Source of the DNA: an uncultured Cyclobacteriaceae bacterium
Lineage (GTDB): Bacteria; Bacteroidota; Bacteroidia; Cytophagales; Cyclobacteriaceae
Assembly (NCBI GenBank): GCA_937146645.1
Contig: CAKZRQ010000015.1
Span: forward strand, 1-64,000
DNA length: 64,000 bases
Direction: 5' to 3'
Of the stretch, positions 36,692 through 46,158 are shown piece by piece. Position numbers and translations under genes: made by a program. Positions within the stretch are counted from its first letter, which is position 1; each line of letters begins with the position of its first letter. The notes beneath the pieces were generated by a model that had not been told where the DNA came from, did no database searches, and saw nothing but the letters and a program-made list of their open reading frames with translations.

Positions 36692-37810
36692 TTAATCCTT
36701 CATTCCTAAAATGTTAATGTAGTACAAGTTAAGTTCGTCAGAATTTGATTCTACGATATCCGGATAGCCATCCCCATTTAAATCTGCAAACCTGATATCA
36801 TAAGTATCGCGAGTGTATGCACTCAGCGCAAAGCTGGTAAAGGATTCCCCTTCTCCTTCATTGATATAAAGTCGGTTTTCCTGCCCTGAATTTCCCACCA
36901 CAATGTCCATATCTCCATCCAGATCAAAGTCCGCCACATCGATCGCATAGCTTTCATTTTTGAACTCGCTAAGGTTTACGCATGCCTCATAAGTGCCTTC
37001 TGCATTTCCATAGCAGATCTGATTTTCCTGATTAATATTTCCGGCAATGATATCTACAATACCATCCCCATTTAAGTCTGCAGCCGCAATGGACCGGGTA
37101 TCATCACCACCCACTCCCACAGGAATTTTTTGATTAAAGCTCAGATTATCATTGATGTAAATGTAGTTCTGCTGCTCATTTCGATTGGCTACCAAAAGAT
37201 CCTGATCTCCATCGGTATCCAGATCGATCAGATGAACTTCAAGAGTGGCATCATCCGTTTCACCAAATAGGACCACGTCTTCAAAATTCCCATTGCCATC
37301 ATTCAGAACGATTTCATTTTGATAAAATCGGTTACAAACCAGTAGGTCCACATCCCCATCTCCATCAATATCTCCTAAAGTGACATCTCGTGTGTTGGTA
37401 TACAGCCCCCCGAAGGTTCCATACTCTTCGAAATTTCCCTTTCCGTCATTTCGAAAAAGACGATTAGGTGCCCGATCATTACCCGTGGCAATATCCAAAT
37501 CTCCATCCCCATCGAAATCCGCAGCTTTCACCGCATAGGTAGTAGACCTGGCTTGGCCCAAGTCATAAGCAACATGAAATAGGCCATTTCCAGTATTCAG
37601 ATAGATTTCATTTTGCTGTACCCAATGTCTTCCATTTCCGATCAAAACATCCAGGTCTCCATCAGAATCCAGATCAGCTACATTCACCGAAGCGGATCTC
37701 ATTTGATCATTTCCGAATACGAATCGGGGAGAGCTACGAAAGTAGTCTTCAATTTGCGCCATGGCGCAAAGGGGGAAAATCAGTGCGAGAAGGGTAATTC
37801 TAAATTTCAT
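36692..37810 (-). CDS. secreted FG-GAP/VCBS-repeat protein
   Basis: This 372-residue protein has a signal peptide (ALIFPLCAMAQ). Seven repeats are seen, each with an EF-hand-like calcium loop such as DLDSDGDLDVLIGN, DFDGDGDLDIATGN, DLNGDGIVDIIAGN and DLNGDGYPDIVESN. Such FG-GAP/VCBS proteins form a seven-blade propeller stabilised by calcium and commonly bind surfaces or partners outside the cell. It is the third gene of a tight unit, four bases after the lectin-like lipoprotein, below the serine hydrolase gene. Confidence 0.9.
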   Translation of the reverse strand: MKFRITLLALIFPLCAMAQIEDYFRSSPRFVFGNDQMRSASVNVADLDSDGDLDVLIGNGRHWVQQNEIYLNTGNGLFHVAYDLGQARSTTYAVKAADFDGDGDLDIATGNDRAPNRLFRNDGKGNFEEYGTFGGLYTNTRDVTLGDIDGDGDVDLLVCNRFYQNEIVLNDGNGNFEDVVLFGETDDATLEVHLIDLDTDGDQDLLVANRNEQQNYIYINDNLSFNQKIPVGVGGDDTRSIAAADLNGDGIVDIIAGNINQENQICYGNAEGTYEACVNLSEFKNESYAIDVADFDLDGDMDIVVGNSGQENRLYINEGEGESFTSFALSAYTRDTYDIRFADLNGDGYPDIVESNSDELNLYYINILGMKD

Positions 37811-37814
37811 GAAG

Positions 37815-38444
37815 TTAGTTCAGGACTTTCAAGTTTCTGTATTGCCCTTTCGAACCGAAGCCCATCCAAAGAGCGATTTTATCTGATTTAGTCTGATCGA
37901 GTCGATCTATGGCAAGGAGCTCTGTTTCAGAAACGGGATCCCAAACCTGAACAGAAGATTCATCCACTTTCACTTGAACACGAAACCAATCATCCGGATT
38001 AGGCTGCCTGGGAAATTCAGCTTCATATTGTCCTTCGAAGTTCTCTCGAAGGTAAAACCAGGTGTTTTTAGGATGAAAAATATATTGCATGGAATGATCT
38101 CGTCGTATTTGCTCTTCGGCTAAAAAATTGAATGGTCGAAAGTAAACGGCTTCGTAGGTGGAGTCATTTTGCACGTTAAAAGCAATTCCGACAAAGCTCT
38201 TGCCTTGAACATTTTCTCCTTTGATCTCAAGATCAAGAGTCCCTGTTTCAAATGAAACTCCTTCTACAATAGCCAAACCATCGCTGTCTTGGGCATTGAA
38301 AGAAATGGTATTTGTGGCTTCATCATAACCGGTAACGCTTCTACCGGTAACCTCGAGATTATCCTCTGATAGGGAGATTGGCGCTTGTTCGCATGCATAT
38401 AGAAATGAGCAAGCAAGCAGGCATAGAAAGATTCTAGTCTTCAT
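37815..38444 (-). CDS. lipoprotein with lectin/DUF1080-like beta-sandwich
   Basis: This 209-residue protein has a lipoprotein signal (SFLYAC). The mature part is a jelly-roll-like beta-sandwich: TGTLDLEIKGENVQGKSFVG, then the FVGIAFNVQNDSTYEAVYFR strand, a DWFRVQVKVDESSVQVW strand pair, and a final IALWMGFGSKGQYRNLKV. It resembles lectin-like and LamG/DUF1080 folds and may bind a glycan at the cell surface. It is the middle gene of a three-gene unit with a VCBS protein and a serine hydrolase, consistent with a surface complex; its ligand is unknown. Confidence 0.72.
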   Translation of the reverse strand: MKTRIFLCLLACSFLYACEQAPISLSEDNLEVTGRSVTGYDEATNTISFNAQDSDGLAIVEGVSFETGTLDLEIKGENVQGKSFVGIAFNVQNDSTYEAVYFRPFNFLAEEQIRRDHSMQYIFHPKNTWFYLRENFEGQYEAEFPRQPNPDDWFRVQVKVDESSVQVWDPVSETELLAIDRLDQTKSDKIALWMGFGSKGQYRNLKVLN

Positions 38445-38508
38445 AATTGTGGTGTTTTGGTAAATAATTAGCTGGTACTCTAAATCAGAAGATAAGCAAG
38501 AATCCTGT

Positions 38509-39939
38509 TTAATCCTTTTTAGTGGCCTCTACGCCGTAAATTCTAAATCCAGTAACGGACTCACCATCCATTAGAAATTCAACGTATTCACCATCGCTGG
38601 TCACGAAGAATGAGCTGTCAGAAGCCGGAAGAAGGAACATGGGCACAGAAATGAATGGAGCTGATTGAACCAAGCCGTTCTCTTTAATATTGACCTGAAG
38701 TTCTCCAAGATCAGGGATGGTGTATTTACCGGTAAATTTTTCGAGTTCTTCGGTACTCATTTCCATTACCTCTCTATGGATAGGTTCAATTCCGGGCAAG
38801 CCATACTCATCTGCTATGCTTAGCTTGATCTCCCGGGCAATACTGCTATTGTCAGAGTTAATCATAATCACCAAAGCGAATGGTTCGTCTTTCCAGGCAA
38901 TTAGTTCTGCTCTAAATCCTTCATCTGCACCCCCATGGCCAAAGGTGAATTCTTCGATAACTGGACCCAAACCATGATCATTAAGTCCAGGAGTGAGCAT
39001 CTCCGCAGTAGTGCTGGCTTTGAGAATACCATCTTCCTGCGTATTGGAGATTCGCTGAAATTCTTTAGCATAGAGAATTAGTTCGGAGGGCGTTGTCCAA
39101 AGCCCAGCTGCTGCCATTTCCGGGTAGATCGGCCATTTTCCTTCCACTTCGTCTCCATTAGTTCGATATCCAGTTGCTGCAATGGAATGGTATTTTTCAG
39201 GTAGTGGATTTTCGAAAGTACTACCCGTCATTCCCAATGGATCCAGGACTTCAGTTTGCATTATTTCTGGAAAGGTTTTTCCCTCGAGGTCAGTAATTGC
39301 CAATTGCATGATGGTGTAGCCTCCACCGGAGTATTGCCAGCTTTCACCAGGCTCTTTGTACACCCTTACCGCATCGGTATTCCCTTCACCATCCAAAACT
39401 TGGGGTACCGTTGGGACGGTGTCCCCTTTATCGTATCCGGGAAAACCCCAAACAGTAAGTCCAGCCGTATGATTTAATATTCTTCTGATAGTGACTTTCT
39501 CCTCCTCTGTGAATTCATTGTCAGGGACCTTCCAACTGCTGAGGTAATTGTTCACATTGGAATCCAAACTGATCAGCCCTTGTTCAGCCAGCTGATGAGC
39601 CCGAATTGCAGCGACGGGTTTACTAATCGATCCGGCCAGCAACATCGTTTCCGGGGTCATTGGCCGGTTTTCGGAACTATCTGCCATTCCATAAGCTCTG
39701 GCCCATTCGATCTCACCATTATTGATAAAGGCGATGCTCACGCCAGGAATGCCTAATTCCCGAAGCCTTTCTTCAATATTGAACTTTGGGATGCTATCGC
39801 CAAAGTATTGCACATTGGCGTAAAGCCCATTTTCAATTCTGGAAATGCGATCTGCGAGTGCTTTTTCCTCTGGGCTTTCTGATGGGGCGGAACAGGCAAA
39901 GATCAGAAGTAGAAGCAGGGCGGCGGTGGTATTTTTCAT
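38509..39939 (-). CDS. beta-lactamase-fold serine hydrolase lipoprotein
   Basis: This 476-residue protein has a lipoprotein-type signal (LLIFAC). The class C beta-lactamase/serine hydrolase domain has the S104-x-x-K107 motif in LAGSISKPVA, a YSG tyrosine motif (WQYSGGGY) and a late HGGADEGF. The C-terminal part (about 385-476) is a beta domain seen in many Bacteroidota esterases of this family. It is the first gene of a unit with the lectin-like and VCBS genes. The natural substrate may be an ester or peptide; antibiotic resistance is not implied. Confidence 0.85.
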   Translation of the reverse strand: MKNTTAALLLLLIFACSAPSESPEEKALADRISRIENGLYANVQYFGDSIPKFNIEERLRELGIPGVSIAFINNGEIEWARAYGMADSSENRPMTPETMLLAGSISKPVAAIRAHQLAEQGLISLDSNVNNYLSSWKVPDNEFTEEEKVTIRRILNHTAGLTVWGFPGYDKGDTVPTVPQVLDGEGNTDAVRVYKEPGESWQYSGGGYTIMQLAITDLEGKTFPEIMQTEVLDPLGMTGSTFENPLPEKYHSIAATGYRTNGDEVEGKWPIYPEMAAAGLWTTPSELILYAKEFQRISNTQEDGILKASTTAEMLTPGLNDHGLGPVIEEFTFGHGGADEGFRAELIAWKDEPFALVIMINSDNSSIAREIKLSIADEYGLPGIEPIHREVMEMSTEELEKFTGKYTIPDLGELQVNIKENGLVQSAPFISVPMFLLPASDSSFFVTSDGEYVEFLMDGESVTGFRIYGVEATKKD

Positions 39940-40094
39940 AGTGCTTTATGTTTGCTGGGTTTTATAAGTTACTAATAAGGTTTGAAGAATAACGGTCGGA
40001 GTACCTTCAATAACATCCATAACCTGAAAATCGAATAGAATACTTTAGAAAAAAGAGGAGTCAATTTGATTGCTTTTTCTATTTTCCCTGAACA

Positions 40095-40862
40095 ATGATT
40101 AGTACAGCAAGAGGTTTGAGATTTCGCCTGCAGTCGGTTTCTCTAGGAATTGTATTTTTTGCGATTTGTAATTTCACTTTCGCTCAGAACAATCCTTTTT
40201 CTTCTGATGATTTCAATCAGCTATGGACTAATTATGCTTTGTCCGTCAGGAGTAAAAGCCAACCCAAACTTTCCTATGGAGCAGATGTGGGAATCAGGAC
40301 TGAATTATCTAATCAGGATTGGAGGCAATTTCTTATTCGTCCCACCATATCATGGCAATTTAGTCCTATTGTCAGTGGTGCCTTTGCCGTTGCGTATTTT
40401 GATACCAACAATAATTTTGAGTCGAATGTATCAGAGTTCAGAATGCATCAGGATATTAACTTACGATGGCCTGATTTCAATTTTTTCAGAATGTTTTTCA
40501 GGGTGAGAGTGGAGCAAAGATGGTTTTATTATGATTTGCTGGATGATCGATTCAATTGGCGATTCAGATTTTTGGTTGGAGCTCAATCAAAAGACTTTAA
40601 ACTGGGTCAAGGGCTTAGACCATTTTATTTTAAAGCGATGTACGAATCATTTCGAGTCCTACAAAAAAATGACGAAGTGGAAGTATTCGTAAATAATTCA
40701 AGGGCCTACTTTGCCTATGGGCATAGAATTTCTTCGAGCTTTCGATATGAGATTCATTATATCTATCAGCAATCGGGTTTACTGGTTTCGGATGGATTCC
40801 AAGCTGGACAAAATATTTTTCGCCTAAGGCTGTTTCATAGGATTAACAATGATCCAAACTAA
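40095..40862 (+). CDS. DUF2490 family outer-membrane protein
   Basis: This 255-residue protein has a signal peptide (GIVFFAICNFTFAQ). DUF2490 features follow: QLWTNYALSVRSK, GIRTELSNQDWRQFLIRP, and then alternating beta-strand segments with aromatic residues (FNFFRMFFRVRVEQRWFYYD). Such proteins are predicted outer-membrane barrels or surface proteins of unknown role. It is a single-gene unit, convergent with a serine hydrolase gene 11 bases away. Confidence 0.85.
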   Translation: MISTARGLRFRLQSVSLGIVFFAICNFTFAQNNPFSSDDFNQLWTNYALSVRSKSQPKLSYGADVGIRTELSNQDWRQFLIRPTISWQFSPIVSGAFAVAYFDTNNNFESNVSEFRMHQDINLRWPDFNFFRMFFRVRVEQRWFYYDLLDDRFNWRFRFLVGAQSKDFKLGQGLRPFYFKAMYESFRVLQKNDEVEVFVNNSRAYFAYGHRISSSFRYEIHYIYQQSGLLVSDGFQAGQNIFRLRLFHRINNDPN

Positions 40863-40873
40863 TTCTCCAAGGC

Positions 40874-42079
40874 CTACTTCGACTCTTTATGTGCTATTTC
40901 TCTAAATAACTCTAGGTGAACTATAGAAGCGCTATGCGGATTCGTGCTATCATAGTAGTTCTTATTCGCAGAATTTTTGACGATTACAGTTTGGGTGTTG
41001 GGGTTGATATAGATGTATTGATTAAAAACTCCAATGGCCATCATTTCCCCTTCATCTCCATCCGGTATCCACCATTGGTATCCATAGCCGAACTCTGGAG
41101 AACCTGAATTTTTGCTTCCGGGAAGGAGGTGCTCTTTTTTCGGGTTCACGGATTTTTCTATCCAGTCTTCTGGCACGATTTGCTTGCCCTTGAATTTTCC
41201 TTTATGAAGATATAGTTGTCCAAGTTTCGCATAATCTCTGAGTGTGGCATTTAACCCTCCAAGGACCATTTCCATCCCATTTCCATCCGCCAGCCAGTAT
41301 GCATCATATTCCATACCCAGCGGCTGCCAGAGTTTTTCCTGCATATAGTCTGTGACGCTTTTGCCAGTGGCACTAACCAGCACCATTCCCAATACATGGG
41401 TATTGATGCTGATGTAGCGATTGAAAGTTCCTGGTTCTAGTTCCCTTTGCAGCGTAGCTGCAAATTCATCCTGAGATTCACCCCGAATGAAGCCTCCCCA
41501 CCACCTGGAGATATCCGATTCGGGATCGCTGTAAGTTTCGTCAAAGCCTATTCCTGATGACATTTCGAGCACGTCTTCCAGATTTACACCCTCATAACCG
41601 GATCCTTTTAGGATGGGAGCAAAGGAGTCCACGGTTCGATCCAATCGCTTGATATCCCCTTCTTCCATCGCGATGCCGATCAAGGCACTGGTAAAGGATT
41701 TTGCCACAGACCAGGAAATATGCTTTGAATCTCTTTTCTGTCCTCGCCAGTAGTTTTCGTAGACGATGTTGTCATCTTGAATGACGAGGAAACCCTGGGT
41801 GTAGCTCGAATCCAAATAGTCCAAGGTACTGAAGGATTGATCCTGGAATTTGAATGTGGAGGGAAGCTTGATGTTTTCTATTTGAGGGAAATTGAAAGGC
41901 TGGGTGGACTTCTTCAGCTCCTTTGAGCGGAAGTAATCCGACATATTGAGATAGGTCTTTTCAATATTATCCATTTCCATGGCTTGATCAATTTTTTCGG
42001 TGGGGACTATGGATTGGGCGAAGAGACCTGTACCGGAGAAGGCACAGAAGAGGAATAGCAAGTAGGTTTTTCGAGTCAT
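40874..42079 (-). CDS. secreted beta-lactamase-fold serine hydrolase (second copy)
   Basis: This 401-residue protein has a signal peptide (FSGTGLFAQ). The serine hydrolase domain has S124-x-x-K127 in SWSVAKSFTS, the tyrosine region TFNRYISINTHVLG, and a YGYQWWIPDG motif near the end. It lacks the extra C-terminal beta domain of the 38509 paralogue. It is closer to the 58521 protein, which has the same YGYQWW motif. Substrate unknown. It lies 19 bases after the dihydrofolate-reductase-like gene on the same strand, suggesting co-transcription. Confidence 0.85.
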   Translation of the reverse strand: MTRKTYLLFLFCAFSGTGLFAQSIVPTEKIDQAMEMDNIEKTYLNMSDYFRSKELKKSTQPFNFPQIENIKLPSTFKFQDQSFSTLDYLDSSYTQGFLVIQDDNIVYENYWRGQKRDSKHISWSVAKSFTSALIGIAMEEGDIKRLDRTVDSFAPILKGSGYEGVNLEDVLEMSSGIGFDETYSDPESDISRWWGGFIRGESQDEFAATLQRELEPGTFNRYISINTHVLGMVLVSATGKSVTDYMQEKLWQPLGMEYDAYWLADGNGMEMVLGGLNATLRDYAKLGQLYLHKGKFKGKQIVPEDWIEKSVNPKKEHLLPGSKNSGSPEFGYGYQWWIPDGDEGEMMAIGVFNQYIYINPNTQTVIVKNSANKNYYDSTNPHSASIVHLELFREIAHKESK

Positions 42080-42098
42080 TTTGGAAAATGGAATAGGT

Positions 42099-42632
42099 TT
42101 AATACCTGAAGTGATAAGTTAAAATCTTAAGGCCATCTTCGAATTCTTCTGATTCGGTTAATTCCAGTTTTGCTTTAGCCTCTGAATCTCCAAACAGTTT
42201 GACCCCATTTCCAAGGATAATAGGATTCAGTTTTAATTTCAGCTGATCGATTAGGCCATGGTCTAAAAGCCAACCTGCAAACATTCCTCCTCCACATAAG
42301 TAAATATCCGTTTCTGCGGAAGCTTGAATTTCTTTCACCCGATCTATAGACATTGGCTCCACAAGGACCTGCTCTGACTGATTTTCAAACTTAAGTGAGT
42401 TAGAGAAAATATGGTGTTGCATATGTGGATAGGCTGCCTGTCCCGGTTGGAGTCCATATTGGTAGCCAAATTCATAAGTCCTCCTTCCCATGATGATCGT
42501 TGAAAACTTCATGAGGTCGGAACGATATTTATCTACACCTTTTCCACTTTGAATAAAGTAACTGATGTCATCATTTATTCCAGAAATAAAGCCGTCGAGC
42601 GAGCTTGCTACGTAATAAACGATCTTTGCCAT
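42099..42632 (-). CDS. RibD-like/dihydrofolate-reductase-family protein
   Basis: This 177-residue cytoplasmic protein opens MAKIVYYVASSLDGFISG, the hallmark of the RibD C-terminal/dihydrofolate reductase family. The IIMGRRTYEFG loop and a closing IYLCGGGMFAGWLLDHGLID region also fit NADPH-binding reductases of this family. Many members are of unknown substrate and are not true folate or riboflavin enzymes. It stands upstream of the second serine hydrolase by 19 bases. Confidence 0.87.
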   Translation of the reverse strand: MAKIVYYVASSLDGFISGINDDISYFIQSGKGVDKYRSDLMKFSTIIMGRRTYEFGYQYGLQPGQAAYPHMQHHIFSNSLKFENQSEQVLVEPMSIDRVKEIQASAETDIYLCGGGMFAGWLLDHGLIDQLKLKLNPIILGNGVKLFGDSEAKAKLELTESEEFEDGLKILTYHFRY

Positions 42633-42688
42633 TGGGGTTATCCGGATAGTGTTAGATCAATTTAAGCAATAAAATCATCAGGGTGATT

Positions 42689-43261
42689 CTAAAAATCCGG
42701 TCCGTCAAGTAGCCAACCAGGTTCAGATGCAATCGTTAATGCCATAATGAGAACCTGAAGGATGTAGATAATGGTGATGGTAAAAACTATCCAATGCTTT
42801 TTAGTTATGAATCCAATAAGTAAGGGTAAAAACCCAAAGAGAGCCCCCAATTGCTTTGGATCAAGGGGGTTGAAATCCATAAGTACATATCCTGCCACCT
42901 GAATATTGATCAGTTGAAGCATAAGGACCAAAAAGTATTTGTTTTTGACTTCCCAGAAATAAGTTTTCCATGATTTAACCTCGGAGGTGTTTTCTGGAAC
43001 TAGCGTAGTGGCTAAAAAGTAATAAAGAGCAGGCTCAATACTCGCTACCATGAATTTGAAGAGAGTCCATTTCGTTTTGTGCAACGCCCAGCCATTCCAA
43101 AATGCGAATATGGTAAACAGGAAAACAGCTACTATGGACAGGTAATGTACAGAGTATCTTTTCTCTTTTTTCAGCGCACTTGGAAATCCCCCAGCCAAAC
43201 GCATCAAGGTTCCGGTGTAGAATAGTGTGAGGGCAATTGTTAAGTAGCTGTAAATATCCAT
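42689..43261 (-). CDS. 190-residue multi-pass membrane protein of unknown function
   Basis: About five or six hydrophobic spans fill the protein (YLTIALTLFYTGTLMRLAGG, VAVFLFTIFAFWNGWAL, WIVFTITIIYILQVLIMAL). Polar loops are short. I do not recognise a family and see no enzymatic motif. It lies alone on the minus strand between the reductase and the second sulfatase. Confidence 0.6.
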   Translation of the reverse strand: MDIYSYLTIALTLFYTGTLMRLAGGFPSALKKEKRYSVHYLSIVAVFLFTIFAFWNGWALHKTKWTLFKFMVASIEPALYYFLATTLVPENTSEVKSWKTYFWEVKNKYFLVLMLQLINIQVAGYVLMDFNPLDPKQLGALFGFLPLLIGFITKKHWIVFTITIIYILQVLIMALTIASEPGWLLDGPDF

Positions 43262-43311
43262 TTAGCTCCTATGAAATAAATCGAGGACAATATAAAGACT
43301 TATTTAACTCC

Positions 43312-44622
43312 TTATTTTTTCCATTTAGGATGCTTGTCTAATTCCTGCTCAAGTAAAGCTCGAATTGACCTTTCATCCCTTGTCAGGGAATCTTTTGAGA
43401 GAGGATTTTTCTCAAGAATATCATCCCTTAGATTAAAGAACTTCCCATCTGGATAGAGCTTGTACTCGACCGTCTTGGTGAATTGATTTCTATATCGATT
43501 TACATTTTCACCCCATCTTGGGTCGTAATGAACGAAGGCCGTTTCTCGGGGCTCATAATTGCCTCCTGTCAATAAAGGGTAAAAACTTTTACCATCAGAT
43601 TCGGCTTCCATTTCAGTCATTTCAGCTAGTGTAGCAAAGAAATCACTGAACTCGATTAAGCCCTCGAATACTTGACCTGCTTTGATTTTTTCTGGCCATG
43701 AAACAATCAGAGGAACATGAACTCCATGGTCTATAGTATTTCCTTTAGCGCCCTGGATCGTTTCATTTGGCAATTGAGAGTTAATAGTGGGATGAGTGCC
43801 ATTGTCTCCGGTGAAAATCAGAATGGTGTTTTCCTCAAGCTCCAGCTCCTTTAATTTATTCGAAATCTGACCCACTATCTTATCTGTGTAGGCCACCATA
43901 TCTTTGAAATAGGTAGTGTCATTCTTATATCGGATTTCCGTGTCCTCCCAAGTTTCAGAATCTGGAGTTGGGACAAAAGGATCATGAACCAAAACCATGG
44001 GATAGTAGATGAAGAAAGGTTTATCCTTCTTTCGATCTATAAAATCCAAAATGAAATCAACAAAAATATCTGGCCCGTAATCATCTTTTTCCAAGTCCAG
44101 AACTTCCCCATTTTGCTCAATGAGCGGGTCCGAATACCGCTCCCCTTCGCTTCTTTGTTTGGTGAGCTGCCAAAGACTGTATTCATCGAATCCGAATTGG
44201 TTGGGCCTAGTGTTATCGTTCCAATCGAGTATTTCATTCTGATATGCCAAGCCATTCAATTGCCACTTTCCTGCGATGCAGGTTTGATACCCAGCATCCT
44301 GCATCAGGTTCCCAAAGGTGTATTGGGAAAGGTTGAGATGGCCGAAGTAGTCGTAATTGCGATAGTTATACTTTCCGGTCATGATTTTCACTCTTGATGG
44401 AGTGCAAAGTGGTTGCGAAACACAATTAGAAAATAGTATTCCCTGAGAGGCTATTCCATCAATGATCGGAGTATGATAGGATGTGGACCCATAAGCACTA
44501 AGGCATTCATAGCCCATATCATCCGCCATAATCAGGATTACATTAGGAGGATTTTCTTGTTCTTTTTCTGAACAAGATGCAAAAAAGAGAAAGGGAAATA
44601 GATACAAAAGCCAGGCCTTCAT
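43312..44622 (-). CDS. sulfatase lipoprotein (C-x-P-x-R type)
   Basis: This 436-residue sulfatase carries a lipoprotein signal (FFASC17). Metal-binding Asp34-Asp35 lie in MADDMG, and the catalytic motif is C73-T-P-S-R77 in PLCTPSRVKIMTG, which should carry formylglycine. Later landmarks are IAGKWQLNG, VLVHDPFVP, FTGDNGTHP and the closing GAKGNTIDHGVHVPL. It acts outside the cytoplasm on an unknown sulfate ester. It is divergent from the arginine decarboxylase gene. It is not adjacent to glycosidases, so its substrate is not evident. Confidence 0.9.
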   Translation of the reverse strand: MKAWLLYLFPFLFFASCSEKEQENPPNVILIMADDMGYECLSAYGSTSYHTPIIDGIASQGILFSNCVSQPLCTPSRVKIMTGKYNYRNYDYFGHLNLSQYTFGNLMQDAGYQTCIAGKWQLNGLAYQNEILDWNDNTRPNQFGFDEYSLWQLTKQRSEGERYSDPLIEQNGEVLDLEKDDYGPDIFVDFILDFIDRKKDKPFFIYYPMVLVHDPFVPTPDSETWEDTEIRYKNDTTYFKDMVAYTDKIVGQISNKLKELELEENTILIFTGDNGTHPTINSQLPNETIQGAKGNTIDHGVHVPLIVSWPEKIKAGQVFEGLIEFSDFFATLAEMTEMEAESDGKSFYPLLTGGNYEPRETAFVHYDPRWGENVNRYRNQFTKTVEYKLYPDGKFFNLRDDILEKNPLSKDSLTRDERSIRALLEQELDKHPKWKK

Positions 44623-44760
44623 TTCTTTAAATTAAGTTCTTTTGACGAATCCTCAATTCTTTATCCGAACGCAACAATTCTTAAAACCCTAGAGTCGATT
44701 TTTTTCTTTGGTCTTAGTAGAAAAAATTCGACTTTAGCTCCATTTAATTTCAATGAAGAA

Positions 44761-46158
44761 ATGCAAACAAGATACATTGACCTTATTAATCAGACCTTCG
44801 ATTTTCCACAAGATGAATTCACACTGAAGGAGAATGGTCTTGCTTTCCATGGGATAGACCTTGAAAGCCTTGTTGAAGAATATGGGGCCCCACTTAAATT
44901 CACATATCTACCCAAGATTAGTGATAATATCCACAGGGCTAAAGGATGGTTTAACCATGCCATCGAAAACCATAATTATAACGGTTCATATAATTATTGC
45001 TACTGCACCAAGAGCTCCCATTTTCAATATGTGATTGAAGAGGCACTTAAAAATGACATCCATATCGAAACCTCCTCCGCATTTGATCTGGATATCGTAA
45101 ATACGCTTATAGGAAAAGGAAAAATTTCGAAAGACACTTTTGTCGTTTGTAATGGATTTAAGCGTTCACTTTACATTCAGAATATTGCTGACCTGATCAA
45201 TTCAGGACATAAAAAGTGCATTCCGGTTATTGATAATTATGAAGAATTACCCCTTCTCAGTGAGGCCGTAGATGGGAAATTTCAAGTAGGTATTCGAATA
45301 GCTTCAGAGGAAGAACCCAAGTTTGAATTTTATACCTCAAGGCTGGGAATCGGTTATAAAAGAATTCTGAGATTCTATCAAAATCAGATTCAGGACAATG
45401 AGCAGGTAGAGCTAAAGATGCTTCACTTTTTTATCAATACTGGGATACGCGATACGGCATACTACTGGAATGAATTGCAAAAATGTCTGAAGGTATATGT
45501 AGAACTAAAGAAAATCTGTCCGACGCTAGATAGCCTTAATATTGGAGGTGGATTTCCAATCAAAAATAGCCTGGCATTTGAATTTGATTACGAGTATATC
45601 GTGGATGAAATCATAAATCAAATCAATCTTACCTGTGCCGAAGAAGGAGTGCCGGTTCCTGATATTTTTACCGAATTCGGAAGCTTTACCGTAGGGGAAA
45701 GTGGAGGTGCCATTTATGAAGTGCTGTATCAAAAGCAACAAAACGATAGGGAAAAGTGGAACATGATAAATTCTTCATTCATTACCACATTGCCTGATTC
45801 CTGGGCGATCAATAAGAGGTTTATCCTTCTGCCTATCAATAGATGGTCTGATGAATACGAGAGAGTGATGCTGGGCGGATTGACTTGTGATAGCGATGAT
45901 TACTATAACTCCGAGCAGCACAGTAATGCCATTTTCTTACCTAAGTATTCCAAGACCAAGCCATTATACATTGGCTTCTTCAACACCGGAGCCTATCAGG
46001 AAACCATCGGAGGATTTGGTGGACTCCAACACTGTCTGATTCCGCATCCAAAACACATTTTGATAACCAAAGATGAGAATGGAAACATCCAGACAGAATT
46101 ATTTAAGAAGGAACAGACAAGCGAAGAAATGCTCAAATTGCTAGGCTATGGGAAATAG
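44761..46158 (+). CDS. speA: PLP-dependent arginine decarboxylase
   Basis: This 465-residue enzyme has the fold of group IV decarboxylases (alanine-racemase-like barrel plus beta domain). The PLP lysine is Lys84 in CYCTKSSHFQYV. Further family motifs are ETSSAFDLDIVN, LGIGYKR, LNIGGGFPI, and a late GLTCDSDDYY with the catalytic Cys/Asp pair, plus GAYQ and GGFGGL. It should convert arginine to agmatine. Its stop overlaps the start of the agmatinase gene by 11 bases, so the two steps of putrescine synthesis are coupled. The assignment to arginine rather than another amino acid relies on that neighbour. Confidence 0.88.
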   Translation: MQTRYIDLINQTFDFPQDEFTLKENGLAFHGIDLESLVEEYGAPLKFTYLPKISDNIHRAKGWFNHAIENHNYNGSYNYCYCTKSSHFQYVIEEALKNDIHIETSSAFDLDIVNTLIGKGKISKDTFVVCNGFKRSLYIQNIADLINSGHKKCIPVIDNYEELPLLSEAVDGKFQVGIRIASEEEPKFEFYTSRLGIGYKRILRFYQNQIQDNEQVELKMLHFFINTGIRDTAYYWNELQKCLKVYVELKKICPTLDSLNIGGGFPIKNSLAFEFDYEYIVDEIINQINLTCAEEGVPVPDIFTEFGSFTVGESGGAIYEVLYQKQQNDREKWNMINSSFITTLPDSWAINKRFILLPINRWSDEYERVMLGGLTCDSDDYYNSEQHSNAIFLPKYSKTKPLYIGFFNTGAYQETIGGFGGLQHCLIPHPKHILITKDENGNIQTELFKKEQTSEEMLKLLGYGK

